Positions 1 to 12,527 of a stretch of 64,000 bases of DNA are shown in pieces (position 1 is the stretch's first letter; each line of letters opens with the position of its first letter). The stretch covers positions 10,475,890 through 10,539,889 of the forward strand of contig CM070504.1 of the NCBI GenBank assembly GCA_036346375.1, written 5' to 3'. Made by a program: the position numbers and the translations under genes. The notes beneath the pieces are model-generated. The model was not told the DNA's origin. It was given only the letters and a program-made list of their open reading frames with translations, and made no database searches. Origin of the DNA: Guadua angustifolia (taxonomy: Eukaryota; Streptophyta; Magnoliopsida; Poales; Poaceae).

Positions 1-1936
1 CTCTATAAAAAACAGAAGAAAGGGGCTATTAATAATGATAGGCATGCTAGCAATGATCAGTCAGTGTCAATACCCTGCATAAAGCCCCTTCAAACCATGA
101 TCTCTCCAGATAGAACAACCAGCATGGAACATTCCATCATAGTACCCATAAATCTGAGTAACAGGAGCTTGAGAAACATTTCCTTTTGTAGCAATTGATG
201 CCCAAGATTTTCTGGTGCCTTGGACTTGCATTCGTTGTTTCATGACTTCACAAGGCACATAGATAAAAGATCCAAGTGTATCTCCTGGAATGAGCAATAA
301 AAAATACATGTGTTATCAAGGAAGCAGCATAATAATTTTGTTGAGATACCATGTATTCCAATGAAAAGGCAATCTGCATCAGCAAAGTATTAGATGAGTG
401 GCAAAAGAGAAGGCCAGAAAAGTTTGCATGTGCAGATATAAAGACCCCATGCATTGCCTGTGCATGGCACACAAAATACCAAAGAATCTCCCATCATCCC
501 ATGGCAAACTCCATGTAGTCAACATGTAAAAAACAACCACTTCTGCTTCTAAATCCTAATCACATGCTGACAAAACCTAGTATAAATTTTAAATAGCATC
601 ATAAAGATTTTCACAAAGTGAAACACAAGAGACATAAGAAAACAACTGCTCACCAATTCCTCCAGCAATAAAGTGAGAACAATGACCACTTAGATTGGGA
701 TTAGCATTCTCCAGCCATGTCTTAGTTGATTCAATAACACCGAAATATGTTGCACCTGTAGCAAGTGATCCGGTAACACCCGGACTAATTCCTCTATAGA
801 AACCTGAAAATGGGTCAAGAGTACTAAAGTTCATCAAGATTACTGCTGATGCTGCGGACAGGTTCATTTATTTGGTGGCACTCAACCTCAGGGCTCAGGC
901 ACTACGGAATTTTAATTGGTTTTGACAAAGCTAATACTATTGCTCCAGGCTCTTTCTCTTTTTGTTCAATAAAAAAACAGAGAAGGGCTAACCTCTCAGA
1001 CCATCAGAAGTCCAAACTGTCCTGACCATCTGAAATATATTCTTCTGAGTCTACTCAGAACAAATAAAGAAAGATGTAGCACCCATGTAACGAAATCATG
1101 CATTACAACAAGAAACGTTACTGTTCACACCAGTGTAAAGTGAATAAAAAACTTAGGAAATGATCTCGCACCTTAGTCCCTGTGATTATAGCCTGACTCT
1201 GAAGCCTTGTTTTCAGAGTGTCAACTGGATGCATCATGCCTTCTCCAAAAGCACCAGCAATTGCTCCCCACACAAATTCCCTCCATACTGCAGCACAAGT
1301 TTTGTCTCATGACTAATCTAGTGCACATTTTGGGAAGCACATGTTGCTCAGTTGCTGTCAAACCCTAATACAAATAATCACAAACCTGCTGCTAAATTTT
1401 TGGTCAAAATTTACCACAGGTTAAATACCTATCTTATGATAGTGAAATAGATAGTCCATTCTCAAAATGTCAAACAATTCATTGGCTTCATTGAGTGGGT
1501 TAATACAAGATGCATCGATTTCCATGTCAAAATTTCAAAAAAGGTTTGCTCCTAAAAGCATTTTATTGCATAAACATCCAATGCAAAGCATACAAATAAA
1601 GATGCACAAATAACCTCCTATTGCATAAACAAAACCTCTGCTGCCGGAAACAAGCCAGAGACGGCCATATCACCAATCAAGTCGGAATCTTAAGCCCAAT
1701 AAACCTCAACCTCACACTGTTGGGAACCCTCCATTTCATACTGTACCTCGTAGTCTCCCAAATCGCACCATTGGATTTTAGCCGAAGCTAATAGCCGAGA
1801 CGAAAGCGTAGTGAAGTGAGCGAGCAAACTTACCAAAGAAGTTGGTCAGGTTCGGAGAAGGCGATAGAGGGATCGGGCTCCGGCCTCCAACTCTGGCGGC
1901 AGCCGCGGCTGGAGGGGAGGGCGGGGACGCCGCCAT
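1..1936 (-). CDS. Mitochondrial carrier (SLC25) family protein, 3' end outside window
   Basis: Five exons with GT-AG borders and matching phases can be read on the minus strand: 1936-1834, 1287-1172, 1044-993, 803-654 and 284-74; the next exon would begin at or before base 1. The start is the ATG at 1936, the first ATG in that frame. Visible carrier signatures are PVDTLKTRLQ in exon 2 and PCEVMKQRMQ in exon 5, the P-x-[DE]-x-x-[KR] motifs of two of the three tandem repeats of this family. The stretches FYRGISPG and GLYAG are also typical. Family members are six-helix antiporters of the inner mitochondrial (sometimes plastid) membrane. Substrate cannot be assigned; the overall look resembles the S-adenosylmethionine-carrier-like group, which is inference. 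No frameshift or stop was seen in the visible part. The first exon is GC-rich and Ala/Pro-rich, possibly a targeting extension. Confidence 0.88.
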
Positions 1937-1960
1937 GGGTGCGTTGCTGCGATTCCTCAA

Positions 1961-3716
1961 GGCTTTGTGCGGGGTTTAGGGTTTAGCATTCATATCAACA
2001 GTGGGTGCTCAGCCGTCATACTCTTCAACCCAATGAAAAGATTTTGCTCCTTAGGAAGAAGAAAATCAACTAGTAATGTTTGCTCAATCTATGTACTTAT
2101 AAGATAAAATAATAAAACAAGCATAAGGTCCTAGAAAAATTTAATTAGGAAACAAAATACAAAAATGTGCAGCTTCATTAGAATGGATATAAATATATTT
2201 GCAAAGCAGAAAATCATTTTAACAACCACTGAAAGCGAAGTTGTTGATAAACAAAAGGAAAGATGAAACATACTTGACAAGTTGATATGTCTGATCTAGA
2301 AAATATTACCCCACTTGTTGGGAAAAGAAGACATCCTTATATGGAATAGATCCAACATCCAAGGGCTCATTTTTTCACGTTTCTAATCAAACATCCAAAC
2401 TACTTTACAAAAGGTAATATTACTAATTTGATCAGTCAAATGTCGATCCATTTCAACAACCCAATCACAGCTATGACAAGTTGTACCATTAAAGGATAAA
2501 GTATTTAGTTCCTACTTCCTAGTTTCCAAACTACATGCTTGTGTCCTTGCTGAGATGTATCACCGCAACTTTGAAAGAAAAATTATGCTTTAGATAAATC
2601 CTGTCCTCTTGTAACATGCAAATTTGTTGATATAAATCCTCTCTCACAATATGCTAGTTTTAATGGATTGGTCCAGAAAGCATATTAGCTAGCTGATGGC
2701 CATAGAAAAGAAAAGTTGTTATTCTAAAGAACTAAGTGACTAAAAAAGGGGGATGAAAAGCAATAAAGCAAACAAACGAAAAATGTCCCAATGGAAGACA
2801 GCATAGCACGAATGACTGCATGCCATCCCAAAAGTCCACTATATAGAAACATTTTAGGTCTGGAAGCATCAGCCCAAAAAGGTCATGTAAGGTTAGCCAC
2901 GCATTAGTTCCAAAAGGTCGCACACTTGTCATACAGCAACTTTCAGATGGGATAGATTCATCTATAGGGCATCGTATACATATACAATTGGTAACCATAT
3001 AGGTTCAATACTCAACAATATGTTTGAGTCACCAAAATTAGAACACAAACAGCACAGCTTCGAATGCTATCGATAGAACAAAAGAAATCATTGCTATGAC
3101 ATGACTCTAGTGCATTGTAAACTGCTAAAAAAAAGAGGGAACTGGGATGATCAGGGCACAGGGCATGTTGCTATTGACTACATTGAGGTAAGGTTCTACG
3201 CCAATCTTGACAACGTGCTGTTGGTTGTTTCCTCATGCCATTCTGTTCCTCATCTTAATTGTATAGGCCAAAATACAGAAAGCATGATCTTTGTAAGAAA
3301 ACAAGGATCACCATGCACACAGCACCATACTAGAAGTATTACTTCAGATCAAACCCTATGCACACAGCACACTAGTGATTAGTATCAAATCATTGAACAC
3401 ATACATAGGATTTATCAATATTCACACACATAACCATGTATCCAGTGATATTAAAGATCTGTTCATGCACATGGCAGTTATACACCTTACAGCCTTCCTT
3501 GAGATGATGCAAACGTGTGATGCTTTTCTTGATTCTTAGTCCTTCCTAGTTCCTATGCTCCTACTGGTTCCACTTCGTGATGCAATGTGCTATGCTTCTT
3601 CGGTTCCTTTATCCCCTGGTGCTCCCTACTTCTTTCTATTTTGCTGCTGCCGAGGAGTAGAAAAGAAGAGGAAATAAATAATTTGATGCTTAGGTGATGA
3701 AATGCTTGAGCAAAAG
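1961..3716. other. Intergenic, no recognised gene
   Basis: This AT-rich stretch upstream of the carrier gene holds only short open frames with no recognisable similarity. No transposon ends could be defined. It presumably contains the carrier gene's promoter just upstream of 1936. Confidence 0.5.
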
Positions 3717-4010
3717 TCATAAATACCTCCTTGGCTGAAGTGGGGGAGCGCTGGGCGCCGGCGCCGTCGCCGGCCGAGTCGCCGAGGTAGTCAGATCTGG
3801 AGGGAGACGCCGCCGGGGAGGATCGCTCGGGCCGGAGGGAGACGCCGGGGAGGATCGGAACTCGGGCGGGAGGGAGACGCCGCCGGAGAGGAGGCTGGAA
3901 GGAGACGCCGGGGACCGGGGAGGCGGGGACGGCAGGTCGGCAGCAGATTTGCTAGGGCGGCGGACCGAATGAGAATGGCGAGAGGCGAGCACAGGCGCAC
4001 AGGCACGGCA
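3717..4010. repeat. GC-rich degenerate tandem repeat
   Basis: A block rich in G and C in which the unit GGAGGGAGACGCCG, followed by GGGGAGGATCG-like sequence, recurs about four times between about 3800 and 3920. Minus-strand open frames here are Pro/Ser/Arg-rich low-complexity translations of the repeat and are not supported as genes. It could be a CpG-rich promoter or 5' UTR of a lost gene, but no transcript structure is visible. Confidence 0.55.
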
Positions 4011-4089
4011 GATTGGCTAGGGCATCACTAGTCAGGGGCTCAGGGCGTGGGCAGCGAACCGAATGGGCCGTTTGGGCCTTTGGCTTTGG

Positions 4090-4347
4090 GGAACCGAGAC
4101 ATTCGGGCATCGGCTGGGCTTGAGTCCCGAATTTGAAATCCGGATATCTGAATAGCTAAATATCCGATACCCGGTTCCCGATCCGTATTTTTCGGATAGT
4201 ATACGCTCCGTATCCGATCCGATATCCGTTTTTAAATATCTGGATCCGGATCCGAATCCAACCCGATATCCGTTTTTCTTCCCGAATCCGGTTCTAACCG
4301 GATCCGGCTCCGGATCGGCGGAAATATCCATCCCATTTTCACCCCTA
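4090..4347. mobile_element. Fragment of hAT-like short element rich in ATCCG/CGGAT words
   Basis: The segment is built from repeated words such as GATATCCG and ATCCGGATCCG and ends in TTTTCACCCCTA (about 4336-4347). That ending is the same type as the intact elements at 22537-23562 and 62286-63027. The opposite terminus (TAGGGGTGAAAA-like) was not found to the left, so this is probably one end only, or a degraded copy. Confidence 0.5.
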
Positions 4348-5550
4348 GGATGGGATCACTGTTCGGACCCTCTTAGCCGTTTTTTCTTCTTCCAAAATAG
4401 TTTCCTTCCGACAAAAAAAATAGTAAAACTAACTCCCTACCCACTGGCGGCAGGCACAGTCGCTCCTGCGTATGCCACACCTCTTACCGCCCCCTACCTC
4501 CTCCACCATGACTTCTGCGTCGCCTAAGCATAGTAGCTGCCTACTGTTACATCTTGTGTCGGTTTCTCTATGATCCACCTCTCACACCCTGGTTCTACGT
4601 CGTCTCGGTCTTCGTACTTCAGTGGTACAACAGGCGACAGGTACCTCCTACGATAAAAAAGAAGAGTAGATTTATATATTTTATTATAACAAAGTTATTT
4701 AAAAAAAAGATAAGAAGGGATTAGAAAAATGATCATTTGGCACAATGGCTGCTGATGTTTCTGGACTTCTGTTGGTTCTAGGCGGCACTGACCGACTCGC
4801 CGTGGCTGTCGCGGGCATGTGCACCGTCTGCTCTAGGTTGAGAAGTTCAGACCTTTCGCGCCGTCCGGTTGGAAGTCCAAGTGCTATATGGACCGCTGGA
4901 TCCAAATCACACGGTGCAAAGGGTCCCTGGCGGCCTGGCCCTGGTCTGGCCATTGTTTCCCACGTTGTATATCCAGGCTCCAGCTCTCGTGATAAGAATG
5001 ATTTGAGAAAAGAATAAAAAACAAAGAAATAAAAAAGCATCTCGCGTAAAGAAAAAGAACGACGATTAGCCACGACCGTACGTTAATTTGTTTCAAAAAA
5101 ATTAAAAGAACTTTACCCACGTGTGCTCAATTATAAATTATAGTTGTAGGCTTGTAGCAATTTGCTCGCGATACAACAATTTGAATTGACTTTATTTGTT
5201 AGATATAAACCAGTTTTTCATATATGAATACTTGGTTGTCATTGATCATAGATTCGTAGATGACCTTGTAGAGCAATTACAATCAACGATGGCATTTGGA
5301 CATAAAGGTATTTGACATTGTTTTTTAGATGAAATCTTACTAGCCATTGTGTACAATTGATACCATGACTCCCTTTTAAATGAAATCTTACCGGGGAACT
5401 GAATCCAAATTTGCATCGACCGCAAAATAGATAGCCATTATAAGTTGATTGGTCTCATATGAAAAAAGACACATATATTGGAATGCTACTAGCCGTTGGA
5501 TGTAAGCCGATATATATTCTTTTTAAGAGAGATGTAAGCCTATATTTCAA
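4348..5550. other. Intergenic, no recognised gene
   Basis: AT-rich sequence with short open frames only. A local GC-rich patch (4740-5000) carries overlapping frames on both strands that resemble nothing known to me. Confidence 0.4.
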
Positions 5551-5928
5551 GGATAAATCAGGCACAAAATCACTTTTATCGTAAACTTTGTAAAAATCAT
5601 ATGTAAAAGTTTTTTAAAAAATCTAAAAAAATTACAATACATAAGGACAACCTTATAAAATGTTTAGGCTAAACTCGATCATATTTAAAAATATATGAAA
5701 TTGATGAGGCGCGAGTTGCATAGTTGATGTACAGTGAAAAGAACTATTTATACTGAATTGTCTTTTTTATATCTTTCAAATGCATTTGAGTTTGATCTTA
5801 AAATTTTACATAATTGTAGAAGCTAATCTCTCCTACGTATGGTAATTTGTTCGAAATTTTTGAAAACTTTTACATATAGTTTTCGCATAGTTTACATAAT
5901 AAGAGTGGTTTTACGCATGATTTGTCCC
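5551..5928. mobile_element. MITE-like element with long terminal inverted repeats
   Basis: The left arm (about 5551-5612, starting GGATAAATCAGGCAC) is an imperfect inverted copy of the right arm (about 5868-5928, ending ATGATTTGTCC). The match runs roughly 60 bp on each side, including ATATGTAAAAGTTTT opposite AAAACTTTTACATAT. No coding capacity is present. A clear target duplication was not found, so the superfamily is unknown. Confidence 0.55.
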
Positions 5929-6496
5929 CCTATATATTAGTCATATATTGAAATACACGTATACATGGTGATTACATTACTTTAACGTGCAAAGTTAAAT
6001 GTGGATGGAATCATGTATTGAAATACACATATACACAGTGATTTCATCACCGCAACACCCCTCCTCCCGCGCTGCAACGCCCCCTCCTACGGTCCTTCGT
6101 CATGCCATAACATCAACCATCTTTTGCACTCTTCGGGTGTGGTAAGGGAACATATATCGTCTACTGCTCTTTTCGTAACAAGATACGAGTTTAAATTTGC
6201 AAATGCATATGAAGAGGTTAATTTGGAAAAATAAGCGAATAATTCCAAAGGAAAAGGTTGCCTCACCTGGTATTTCGGTTAGCCTTGCAGGCACCTCACA
6301 ATTATGTATCCAAACCAAGGAGAAGGATCACTTGCAGTCTCTATGAGGATATCAACTTAAACAGTTCTCGTAGGTACAGATTGTTATATATATAAATAGT
6401 ATGTCAATATAGTAGTTGCCGTGGTGTTTTAGTAAAGTAAAAAATTGACAGTATTTTCGAAAAGATCAAACAGTCCGTTTTTGGATGGAACCAAGT
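5929..6496. other. Intergenic, no recognised gene
   Basis: AT-rich. It contains a short local duplication of TATTGAAATACAC-type sequence near 5947 and 6018. No gene was recognised. Confidence 0.35.
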
Positions 6497-6860
6497 AGGG
6501 ATGGCAAAAATACCCATGGGTCCGGGTACGACGGTCCGGTCCGGTCTAAATTTGGACCCACCGGTATATTATTCGGGTTGGTCGGTCGGGGTCCGGTCTA
6601 AATTTGGACCCACGGGTATATTATTCGTTCTCGTTTGGGTCCAGCGTCGCCGTGTCCGTTGCAAGTCTCAGTGTTTGGACCCGTGGGTCGTTGCATCGCA
6701 CCGCACGAGACGATTTCCAAACGCCAATCGTGAATCGTTCTGGGAAAAGGCTATATAAGCGCGCCCTCCTAGGGATGGCAATGGGACGCGTGCGTGTGTA
6801 TTCTCCGGGCGTATGGGAAGAAATCGCATGAGTGGGCTTCGGATGGGCAAGTGTCCGCCG
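6497..6860. mobile_element. TAGGGATGGCAA-type short element remnants with internal tandem repeat
   Basis: The motif TAGGGATGGCAA occurs at about 6497 and again at about 6770. Between them a unit of about 40 bp, with GGTCCGGTCTAAATTTGG followed by ACCCAC and GGTATATTATTCG, is repeated twice (around 6534 and 6592). The inverse of the same terminus (TTGCCATCCCTA) occurs at about 12837-12848. The words GGGTCCGGGTAC and their relatives are typical of non-coding short elements. Ends and target duplication are unresolved. Confidence 0.4.
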
Positions 6861-7168
6861 TGTGGGCAAATTTAGTTTAGCAATTTAGTTATTAGATTGC
6901 AAACATATTCTCTAGCATCATATTCACATTTTCATAAATGAGACAACATAATCTTCAATGAATGCATACATTCTTTTTTCCTTGTCTATTGATATGATTT
7001 TAGAGTTACCATGGCTATAAGTTCTTCTCTTGTGTGAAATTTTGGATTCGGTTGGTTGGGAGTGAGGGAAAAGGCTATATAAGCCACCGTCCCTCCTCTC
7101 CGTTAAACATACTTGCTGGACGACGTGCACCACCTCATGCATGCATGGTATACTTACGTATGTAACTA
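6861..7168. other. Short intergenic stretch
   Basis: No gene was recognised. It directly precedes the 3' terminus of Helitron 1; host base A7168 reads T on the minus strand, as expected at a Helitron 3' junction. Confidence 0.4.
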
Positions 7169-7181
7169 CTAGGAAAGTTTT

Positions 7182-7200
7182 CGCGGCGTGCCACGCCGCG
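7182..7200 (-). other. Helitron 1 3'-terminal hairpin
   Basis: CGCGGCGTG and CACGCCGCG form a perfect 9-bp inverted repeat around one base, about 9 bases from the terminal CTAG (7169-7172). This is the position and composition expected of the Helitron termination hairpin. Confidence 0.85.
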
Positions 7201-7629
7201 TGCGCTGTTTTGGCATGTGCGTTAAAAAAATAGTTGGTTAGCATAGATAGAGGCGGTAATGTTTACTTCAACAAATAAAACCAAGAAACTACTCTCAACA
7301 GGTTACTCCTGGATAAACTGAAAACTCCATTAGAGTCTGATTCAAACAGTAAAGGGTTTTCTGAAGCTATGAGAGAAAAAGGAACAGAACTTACGCAATA
7401 TTAGGTCATGGTCAAGAAAATGGTTGTTGATAAATGCCAATACAGATACTTGTTCAAGTGGAAAACTCCCAATCAAAAGCAATACTACTAAGCTTGTTAC
7501 ATAAGATCAATGCAAGATGATATTCACCTATAATCCAACATCCAAACATTTGCTGCTCTAAAGATCATAGGACTAACCTCTTAAATCCTAACCAACTACT
7601 GGACGTATAAACCATGGAGAGAGCTCTGA

Positions 7630-7800
7630 ACACTATAGCAATAGTATGAGTTTAACGTACATAGATCTCCTTTAGCTCTAAATATACACAGTTAGTCCCA
7701 AGTACAAACAAGAATAATAATCGATAAAACATGGTAATGTAAGACTATTCGTTAAAATTCTCTAAAATTTTGGAAACATGGTAGCACATCCATGACGGAT
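7630..7800. repeat. Diverged direct repeat, copy 1 (copy 2 at 9985-10155)
   Basis: About 165 bp shared with 9985-10155, both containing CGATAAAACATGG, ATGTAAGAC and TTTTGGAAACATGGTAGC. Both copies lie inside Helitron 1, suggesting internal duplication or repeated capture of one sequence. Confidence 0.65.
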
Positions 7801-9052
7801 CTAAAAACACAAAAATAATTCCTTGGACATGGAGAACATTGCTGTTAAGAAACAATTCGACAGATAACATAACTGCTATACTCTTGCTATCTGAAAGTAA
7901 ATGAAAACATGGCAATTTCCTTCGGGAATTTGCTCTGTTTTTTCCCAACTATTCTATAGAAGGCCAACACTGGAAGGAAACCTCCCATAATAATTTGAAT
8001 ATTACTATCTAAAAACCGATAATGCATGTAGGTCATCAGAAACAATGTAAACAAATTTACAGAAGGAACGGAGAGGAAGATTTTCAATCCGATAGTCTTC
8101 TAGCATACGTCAAAATTTAACTCGCAATATCTGACATGTCTTTGAGGACAATGTTCCTTCAAAATCATCTTTCTATTTTGGAAAAACTAACATCTATAAG
8201 AGTCACCTATAGATTTTCAAATGCACAAGAATAAATATTAAACTATTTCATTAAACATAATACAAACAACATATTGATTTAAAATACTATTACAGAAGGC
8301 ACCTATAAGGTGAGGATTTATTTACACAATAGCCCTCAGGCGAGTGCAGAGGCTCAAGTTTAGCTTCGACAGTTTCTGCCCACTGATCAACTTTTCCAGA
8401 AGAACCAATGGACTGTGAGCACTGGAACCAACAAAACACCATCTTCAACAAATTTCTGAACAAACGGAGTATAGAGTATCTCCTTGAAGGTCCTTCCTCA
8501 CCCTTTTTCTTTTACCTCAGCAATCGGCCTATTAATCCAGAGAAAAAAGAGGAAAAAGATTAGCCAAGCGATATAAAATGATCCTGAGAAGCTGTAATGC
8601 ATGCCAAACTGAAGGCTTAAGATTGCACCATCAGTAGTTCCTGCACCTAATCTTTTCTCTCCCCTTACTCAAAGAGCCGACTACACAACTTCATCCCAGT
8701 TTCGCGATGTAAAACAGCAACATTGTTATCACAAGTTGAATAGCCTAACATAAGAAATATTTGTATCAATAATAAGAACAATTTAAAACCGCAAATTTAA
8801 AATCTGAGCTACAGCAAGTAGGAGAACAAAAAGTTCAAAAACGATAAACTGGTGTTTTCATCGCAATAGCATTGTGTTTCCATGTAAGCCCATTTCTACT
8901 TACTGCAACGTACAGACACTTCCAAGTCCCCTAGATGAAAATATCGATCTTACTTTTCAAGCAAACCAATGTTTTGATTTTAAGCTATGTGTAGGAACAT
9001 TGAATTAAAAGGCGTTCTCAGACTCATATTCTATATATATAGGTATAGATAC

Positions 9053-9226
9053 CTCCTGAGGTGCAACACCTGCATTTTCAAGGCCCTTACTAATACAGGA
9101 TGATACGCCTAGTCCATCTGATCTAGGATGAGTCATATGGTAAGCATCGCAGTTCATTGTCCCACCCCAAGTATTATGCAATTATTGGTGCATCAAGCTT
9201 CATTGCATGCTCCAGGCTCTCCATAA
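9053..9226 (-). pseudogene. Beta-ketoacyl-ACP synthase (KAS I/II, FabF-type) exon fragment
   Basis: Minus-strand translation gives SLEHAMKLDAPIIA. After a frame shift it continues with NCDAYHMTHPRSDGLGVSS and then GLENAGVAPQE, ending at a good donor (GAG/GTATCT). This matches the central part of plastid 3-oxoacyl-ACP synthases, which condense malonyl-ACP with the growing acyl chain in fatty-acid synthesis. The copy has an in-frame stop and a frameshift between the two parts and lacks the rest of the enzyme. It is a captured fragment in the direction of Helitron 1. Confidence 0.75.
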
Positions 9227-9984
9227 CCTATTTTTCAACCAGAGCATCACTCATTAAGCACATACTGCAGTTAACAGGCGGCATAACATTGACGAAAGAA
9301 TAACATTGCCAGTTAACAAGCGGCATAACATGCCAGTTCCCATGTTAGGTATATTTTGATGGATAGCTTATTCAATAGTTCATTTTCTGGTGTAGCTTGC
9401 AAACCGGATCAGCATAAGAAGCTGACCTCTGGAAGTGGAACAATGAGACTATTGGTGAAGAGCTTTCATATGTCACTGGACCTCGCATATTTGTGTCCCT
9501 TCAGGCCCCCTACCAGCTGCTTCAGTGATGATGGCTGCATATAAGCATTTCAAATGAGTAGGCAATAATTGTAACATATAAGAGCTGAGAAGACAAACTT
9601 TCATAGACAATATTAAAAATGAAGTAGTTTTAGTCGTTTTTCTCCTTGCAGAGCCTCTCTCTAGTATCCTGTAGATCTTGCCAGCTGAAGAAACTACCAC
9701 TTCCTCTAGTCCCCTAACAAAAACTCCTCCCTTCCCATCCTCCTTGTATAGACGATGAGGACGACAGCGGGTAGGCAGCTATAGGATGTCTGTGGGGAGC
9801 TGGGACGTGTCCGATGAGCGACGGTTCCGTGTCGTCAGGACACCTTGACGGTCAGCCAAACGACGTGAGCCTCCTGGCGCCCTCCAATACCAAGCTGTGC
9901 TCCATGGCGCGCCACGGCGACGATCTCATGCGGCGGGACCATGGCCTCCCCGGCGTCCTAGGAAACCTGAACTCAGCATTAACT

Positions 9985-10155
9985 GAACAATATAGCAGTA
10001 ATATGAGTTTCACATACATGGATCTCTTTTAGGTCTAAATATACATAGCTAGTCCACCAATGAGAATAAGAATCGATAAAACATGGAAATGTAAGACCAT
10101 TTATTATCATTCTCTCAAATTTTGGAAACATGGTAGCACATCCATAATATATCAG
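9985..10155. repeat. Diverged direct repeat, copy 2 (copy 1 at 7630-7800)
   Basis: Counterpart of 7630-7800 with scattered substitutions and small indels. No coding content was recognised. Confidence 0.65.
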
Positions 10156-10237
10156 TGAAACACTTTGCTCGCAGCAATCTTAAATATTAATAACTTGCAT
10201 AGAAGGCTGCATCACCATGTTTACCGACCACAATCAA

Positions 10238-10351
10238 TAAATACATATAATGCTCATCAGCTGGACTCTGTATACGCTAAAAATGAAAAATTGATTGTAA
10301 ATACATATAATGCTCATCAGCTGGACTCTGTATACGCTAAAAATGAAAAAT
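10238..10351. repeat. Two-copy 60-bp-period tandem duplication
   Basis: A 54-bp unit containing CTGGACTCTGTATACGC is repeated exactly at 10238-10291 and 10298-10351 with a 6-bp spacer. The open frame across it only reflects the duplication. Identity implies recent slippage or duplication inside Helitron 1. Confidence 0.9.
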
Positions 10352-10915
10352 CAAGCAACTAAATTAGCACATGGATGCATGGTAGTAAATAATTAATTTA
10401 CCAGTTGTAAGAGCATATAGCTGATACCAGCAAATGGAACACCCCAATAATTTTGAGAACACCGACATGACGTCCAAATCTGAGAAGAAGGCATGCCGCT
10501 GCAGGCACAAAATCGTGAACCCATCCAATATCACATTAAGCTAAAAACTCATCAGCGCAGGCTTAGCTCCATCCCCAAATCGATATAGGATTCAGTAAAC
10601 AAGCTGTGACAAGGATCATTCTTATATTTCATCAATCCATTCCAACCAGATTTGTACAGTATACATGGCTTCACTGAGAATGGCAAGAAGCACTGTATAG
10701 GGTCAAATTGGCGATCAAAGCCCTGTCATCAGCTAAATCAAATGTGAATGAACCTGCGAGAAAGGATGACAAGAGAAAGAAATATCTCGCAAACAACAAT
10801 AGATACATCACAGACACAGAAGAAAATTAGGACAACGAAAAAAAAGGATGCCAGCTAAATTCTGGCCTAGAGCTTCCGAAATCGGAAAAGATTTTGTTTA
10901 AGTTATATTTCTAAC

Positions 10916-11351
10916 CTGTTATGCATAGAACAATTGCTCTAAGTTGCTCCCACTTGACTCTTTTGTTCCTCACGAAGTAAACAAATATGTAATGTGGTGA
11001 GGCGGCTTTGAAGCGGTGGATAATACTTGATAATATTGTACAATCCAATGAATGCAACAGATGCAAACCACAAGAGCATAATGGGAGAGAAAGTGAAGCT
11101 GACCTTGCTTGTGCCATATTGTTCAAACAGGAAAAGAAGGAACAAGATAATAACGCTTAGAATGACAACATGATCTGGAACAAGCAAACAGAAGTCAGTT
11201 TTTTTTCTTGCCTTGCAAAATAAAATGGCAATAGCTAAAATCGCATGAGCGGAAATGATTAGTATTACAATAGTAGGAAAAATAACCAGTTGTTACCTTG
11301 TGTTATATTAGAAGATCTTGATTGGATTCCTTGAACAGCTGACAGAACTGA
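10916..11351 (-). pseudogene. HAK/KUP/KT potassium transporter fragment (two exons)
   Basis: Exon A (about 11351-11297) encodes VLSAVQGIQSRSSNITQ and ends at CAAG/GTAAC. Exon B (11174-10916) begins after TTCCAG with DHVVILS and continues into a membrane stretch containing FEQYGTSKVSFTFSP and LYNIIKYYPP. It then shifts frame to SPHYIFVYFVRNKRVKWEQ and ends at ACAG/GTTAG. This is a mid-protein block of plant high-affinity K+ transporters. The frameshift and the absence of all other exons make it a non-functional fragment. It lies on the minus strand, the same direction as Helitron 1, with intron and splice sites retained, so it was captured as genomic DNA rather than as a retrocopy. Confidence 0.85.
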
Positions 11352-11585
11352 ATAATGTTTTAAAAAAGGAAACATCAGGACATTCAAATGAGAATTAATC
11401 TGCAATTTATTTCATTCAAATTTTCTACGTATTAGCATAACACACACGAGTTGTTCGTGAGAACATCACTAAAATGGCTGCCATCCTTTTGACTTTCCTT
11501 CCACCCCTTCAGAAGCACCATTACCGCGCACCAAGGTCAAGAAGAGAAGGCGATAGAGGAGCTTAGAGATTGTTTGGGAAAAGAA

Positions 11586-11685
11586 GACGGATGAATAAGA
11601 AGAACAAGCACAACCAATTTGTAGCTGCTTGGCGCGACGGATGAATAAGAAGAACAAGCACAACCAATTTGTAGCTGCTTGGCGC
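11586..11685. repeat. Perfect 50-bp tandem duplication
   Basis: The unit beginning GACGGATGAATAAGAAG and ending GCTTGGCGC is present twice head to tail (11586-11635 and 11636-11685). No function is apparent. Confidence 0.92.
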
Positions 11686-12129
11686 GACTTACACCGCCTC
11701 AGTGGGCATGACGGGAGGCCATTGCGGAGGTTGTGTGGAGATCGGAGGTTGGAGTATCAAAGTGACGGAGGCGCGAGGTCACTGGTGGAACTAAGGTCTT
11801 GCCAATGCATGCGAAGAGAGTAGTCCGAGGACGGCCGGAGGAGCCCAGTGACAATGCCGATTCCTTCTTCAAGAGCGACGGAGGAGGAAGCAAAATCACT
11901 TGCAAAATCCGCTCGGGGCGGAGAGGAGATCGCTTGCAGGCTAGAAAGGGAGGAGAAGCGGCACCGGGAAGGAAGCAAAGAAGAACCACCTACGAAATCA
12001 CCGAAATCATGGAAAACTCGAGAGAAAGATCGATTAAGCAGGAAATCCATACGAAATAAATTAAACTACAGGAGATGCAAGGTAGCAACAATAATCAATA
12101 GTTAAATCTGACCTAGAACAATGGCGGTG

Positions 12130-12527
12130 GGGTAGGCGTGGGGTGAGAAGCGATGGCGGTGGGGTGGCGCTAATGAAGGCAGGCGGCGAAAGCGGCGGGG
12201 CGAAACCGCGATGGCGAGGCGGCCGAGCACCGGAACTTTCGACGGCGCCTCGCGTCGCGAACGGGGCCATTCGAGCGGCGGGGGCGCCCGAGTGGGAAAG
12301 AACGCGAGGAAGACGCGGTGTGGTCTCGAGGGCTCCGCGAGCGGAGGAAACGAGGTGGGGAAAGCGCCGCGCCGCATCGCGTCACGCGGAGGTCTCCAGA
12401 AGGGCACGACGTGGATCATCGAACGGGACGGAACGGGAGTCGCTCGTGAGATCGATTCATACGATAGAGCCATCGACGAGCCAACCAAAGCCGAAGTCGT
12501 ATGAACATAAGCCGGCCGTCTGAAAAA
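12130..12527. other. GC-rich head of Helitron 1
   Basis: Strongly GC-rich with long overlapping open frames on both strands (for example 12143-12523 plus and 12102-12488 minus). All are Arg/Ala/Gly/Pro-rich and resemble no known protein. A comparable GC-rich stretch lies at the same place in Helitron 2 (58050-58621 with 59586-59977). It is probably a captured promoter or first-exon region. Confidence 0.45.

Noticed and set aside
11586..11685. Possible CRISPR-like direct repeats
   Set aside because: Two head-to-tail copies with no spacers, in a plant nuclear context; simple tandem duplication.
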